DNA of 64,000 bases from Hofstenia miamia (taxonomy: Eukaryota; Xenacoelomorpha; Acoela). This document shows positions 61,201-64,000 of this stretch, piece by piece. Below the pieces are notes generated by a model. The model was not told where the DNA came from. It saw only the letters and a program-made list of their open reading frames with translations, and did not search any database. Both the position numbers and the translations under genes were made by a program. Where the stretch lies: positions 2,227,017 through 2,291,016 of the forward strand of contig SCFE01000015.1 of the NCBI GenBank assembly GCA_004352715.1. The letters are read 5' to 3'. Each line of letters opens with the position of its first letter. Position 1 is the first letter of the stretch.

Positions 61201-61880
61201 AATCCATGTAAAAATTGAACAATGTTTTTGTTTCACTTGAGAATTTTACTGATTTTTCATCAAATATATAATTCCACCGCTAAAAATTTTCCGCAAAGTT
61301 TCCTTTTTACAATGAATGGTTGGCATACTAATAGGTTTTTGTTGTTTTAGTGAATTATTAGCGTATTACTAAATATATCAATCAGATGCGCACCCGCATT
61401 CTCTAGTAATTATTAAATTTATATCTCTTTACATGGTGGCTTGAATATATCCAATCTAGTATTGTAATTGATTTAGGCGTTGAGTCATCTAATTGATACT
61501 TAGCACTAAGTGCTTTGAAGATCTCGCTAATTGATAGGTAGATACAGCTCACTAATGCATTTTTAATTAACACATTCAGACCTGTTTAAATGATTCATGC
61601 CCAAATTTACATTGTTTTGATATAATTACATTTTTTTGGTTTATTGTTTGTAATGACTAATTTTGTTAATACCATGGGTTAGATTTCATGTTTTGCATAC
61701 ATTACAATTTGTTAATATTCCTTGCTATCACTCATTTCGTTTTTGCTGATCACCAACCAATAATTATTTTTCATAAATTCTAATGTATTTTCATTGGCTG
61801 GTCAATCTATATATTCACCTCATTTCATCAGATAAAATCATTATTTTTCTCTTACACAATTTTGTCTCTCACATTTGCCA
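58240..61880. other. AT-rich stretch with no certain gene
   Basis: Two weak minus-strand exon candidates were seen (59923-59971 and within 60957-61139; see findings). Otherwise no reading frames, repeat ends or family motifs were recognised. Confidence 0.4.
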
Positions 61881-61885
61881 ATGTC

Positions 61886-62885
61886 NNNNNNNNNNNNNNN
61901 NNNNNNNNNNNNNNNNNNNNNNNNNNNNNNNNNNNNNNNNNNNNNNNNNNNNNNNNNNNNNNNNNNNNNNNNNNNNNNNNNNNNNNNNNNNNNNNNNNNN
62001 NNNNNNNNNNNNNNNNNNNNNNNNNNNNNNNNNNNNNNNNNNNNNNNNNNNNNNNNNNNNNNNNNNNNNNNNNNNNNNNNNNNNNNNNNNNNNNNNNNNN
62101 NNNNNNNNNNNNNNNNNNNNNNNNNNNNNNNNNNNNNNNNNNNNNNNNNNNNNNNNNNNNNNNNNNNNNNNNNNNNNNNNNNNNNNNNNNNNNNNNNNNN
62201 NNNNNNNNNNNNNNNNNNNNNNNNNNNNNNNNNNNNNNNNNNNNNNNNNNNNNNNNNNNNNNNNNNNNNNNNNNNNNNNNNNNNNNNNNNNNNNNNNNNN
62301 NNNNNNNNNNNNNNNNNNNNNNNNNNNNNNNNNNNNNNNNNNNNNNNNNNNNNNNNNNNNNNNNNNNNNNNNNNNNNNNNNNNNNNNNNNNNNNNNNNNN
62401 NNNNNNNNNNNNNNNNNNNNNNNNNNNNNNNNNNNNNNNNNNNNNNNNNNNNNNNNNNNNNNNNNNNNNNNNNNNNNNNNNNNNNNNNNNNNNNNNNNNN
62501 NNNNNNNNNNNNNNNNNNNNNNNNNNNNNNNNNNNNNNNNNNNNNNNNNNNNNNNNNNNNNNNNNNNNNNNNNNNNNNNNNNNNNNNNNNNNNNNNNNNN
62601 NNNNNNNNNNNNNNNNNNNNNNNNNNNNNNNNNNNNNNNNNNNNNNNNNNNNNNNNNNNNNNNNNNNNNNNNNNNNNNNNNNNNNNNNNNNNNNNNNNNN
62701 NNNNNNNNNNNNNNNNNNNNNNNNNNNNNNNNNNNNNNNNNNNNNNNNNNNNNNNNNNNNNNNNNNNNNNNNNNNNNNNNNNNNNNNNNNNNNNNNNNNN
62801 NNNNNNNNNNNNNNNNNNNNNNNNNNNNNNNNNNNNNNNNNNNNNNNNNNNNNNNNNNNNNNNNNNNNNNNNNNNNNNNNNNNNN
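61886..62885. other. Assembly gap of exactly 1000 N
   Basis: The round length suggests an arbitrary scaffold gap. The right side begins in TA repeat (62886 on). Confidence 0.95.
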
Positions 62886-63905
62886 TATATATATATATTA
62901 TATATATATTGGAAACTTTGTGCAAATATTTAATAGATTTGTCGAATATAGCCTATTTTGACACTCGAATTTTCATTAAATTTACAGCATCTACACTAAA
63001 TAGCTGTTGTACATTCGATGTTCATCTACATAATTGTTTAAAAATAGCAGCCTGAGTAAGAATTTAAAAAAACCTTCAAAATATGCAATATGATAATAAA
63101 TAATGGTTATTAAATTTGAATGCACCGATTTAATCAATTTAGATGGACAAAAACTTCAATTTAAGACAATGTATATTTTTCTGCCCAATATATACGCGTT
63201 AAAATACCTGCAAAAATTTAGGAGTCCACTGGATGTTTGATTTGTTATGTATTATGCATACAACTTGTTAAATAATGGAAAATATTAAAAGAATACTCAA
63301 ACAAATGTAGGGATAACTCTATAATCCTTTTGATCCCTTAAGATTCTTGACTTTAAAAACAATGAATAGATATAGAAAGTAGATAATATTAGTGTATTTG
63401 TCATTGGAGTATGATTGAAGTCCTGAATGTATCATTGAAGTGTATGTTAATCAAATGTATGAATGAGGTCTAGGTTCTTGGGATAGGGTAGTTAGTGAGA
63501 TATTTGACTTTTGAAAGCCCTTTTCCCATGAGCTCTATTGGGGCATCAGATAAAAAAGGGCAGAATATCCTTAATAGAAATTATCATAATATTTGATGAC
63601 GATGAAGTTCTAAAACCATCATATCTATGATATTTCAACATAATTGTTACGTCTAACCCCTATGTTAAACATTTCGACTGGTAACTGCAGTATGTTTATG
63701 CATTTCATGCAATTAGTTCTGATATTTATTTGAATTGTTAGAAAATTAACACATTTTTTAAGATTAAAAATTAATTATTTGGCCTGAACATGTCTGATTT
63801 TAACATGACATTCGAAAGCTCTATTCCTTCCGCAGCTAACCAAAAAACAGAATTCAAATATCTCTAATAATGATGGAGTAATAATCTTTTAAAGTTTGCA
63901 AAGTC

Positions 63906-63939
<34 letters not shown>

Positions 63940-64000
63940 CNNNNNNNNNNNNNNNNNNNNNNNNNNNNNNNNNNNNNNNNNNNNNNNNNNNNNNNNNNNN
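62886..64000. other. AT-rich tail with TA microsatellite and terminal N-run
   Basis: No coding signal seen. A TA repeat (about 63911-63939) runs into Ns from 63941 to the window end. Confidence 0.6.

Noticed and set aside
61783-63055. Very long ORFs of 350-400 codons around 62 kb
   Set aside because: They consist almost entirely of the 1000-N gap; no real sequence supports them.

Overview
The window looks like a strongly AT-rich animal (invertebrate metazoan) nuclear genome scaffold. The reasons are multi-exon genes with GT-AG introns, a metazoan-type gene set (ING3, cyclin E, EXD3/mut-7) and a dense load of decayed class I and class II transposons. The phylum cannot be fixed from sequence alone. 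All gene models were built by eye from reading frame, splice sites, intron phase and remembered protein families.

Three conserved genes are visible. (1) An EXD3/mut-7-like 3'-5' exonuclease fills most of 3.9-29.1 kb on the minus strand. Fifteen coding exons were traced and they chain in phase (838 codons) from an ATG at 29122 to the Mut7-C domain at 3946. The last exon(s) were not found and may lie off the left edge. Introns range from 41 bp to about 7.1 kb, and the chain contains one unexplained in-frame TAG. (2) An ING3-like PHD-finger chromatin protein lies at 38.1-44.7 kb, minus strand, four exons. It has a GC-AG intron and a spurious assembly gap inside the PHD exon. (3) A cyclin E gene with an intron-free coding region lies at 49.2-50.4 kb, plus strand. 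An unrecognised 204-residue ORF (16236-16850, minus) sits inside a large EXD3 intron on the same strand with its own poly(A) signal.

Most other recognisable sequence is mobile DNA. The big EXD3 intron (4.3-11.5 kb) holds a Ty3/gypsy pol gene split by about 4.7 kb, with Tc1 and hAT-type elements between the halves, two of which keep perfect 8-bp target duplications. Other elements are mariner/Tc1 relics (0.5-1.7, 13.4-14.2, 23.6-24.1, 34.7, 45.9, 47.3-48.5 kb), a piggyBac-type MITE (28.6 kb), several MITEs at 30-36 kb, a foldback at 3.0-3.8 kb, hAT and unclassified relics in the ING3 intron, and a LINE graveyard at 53.7-58.2 kb. One LINE fragment encodes a 2A-like motif upstream of its endonuclease.

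Assembly quality affects interpretation. Two N-runs (38295-38404 and 31689-31774) have the same sequence on both sides and are probably unmerged overlaps. Three single Ns (48140, 57032, 57252) look like collapsed joins rather than ambiguous bases. A 1000-N gap (61886-62885) and the N-run at the right edge leave that end unresolved. No operon, CRISPR, rRNA or tRNA was seen, and I saw no new multi-gene system. The most unusual signals are the tiny introns, the acceptor sites just upstream of all three start codons (possible spliced-leader trans-splicing), the in-frame TAG and the 2A-like LINE peptide.
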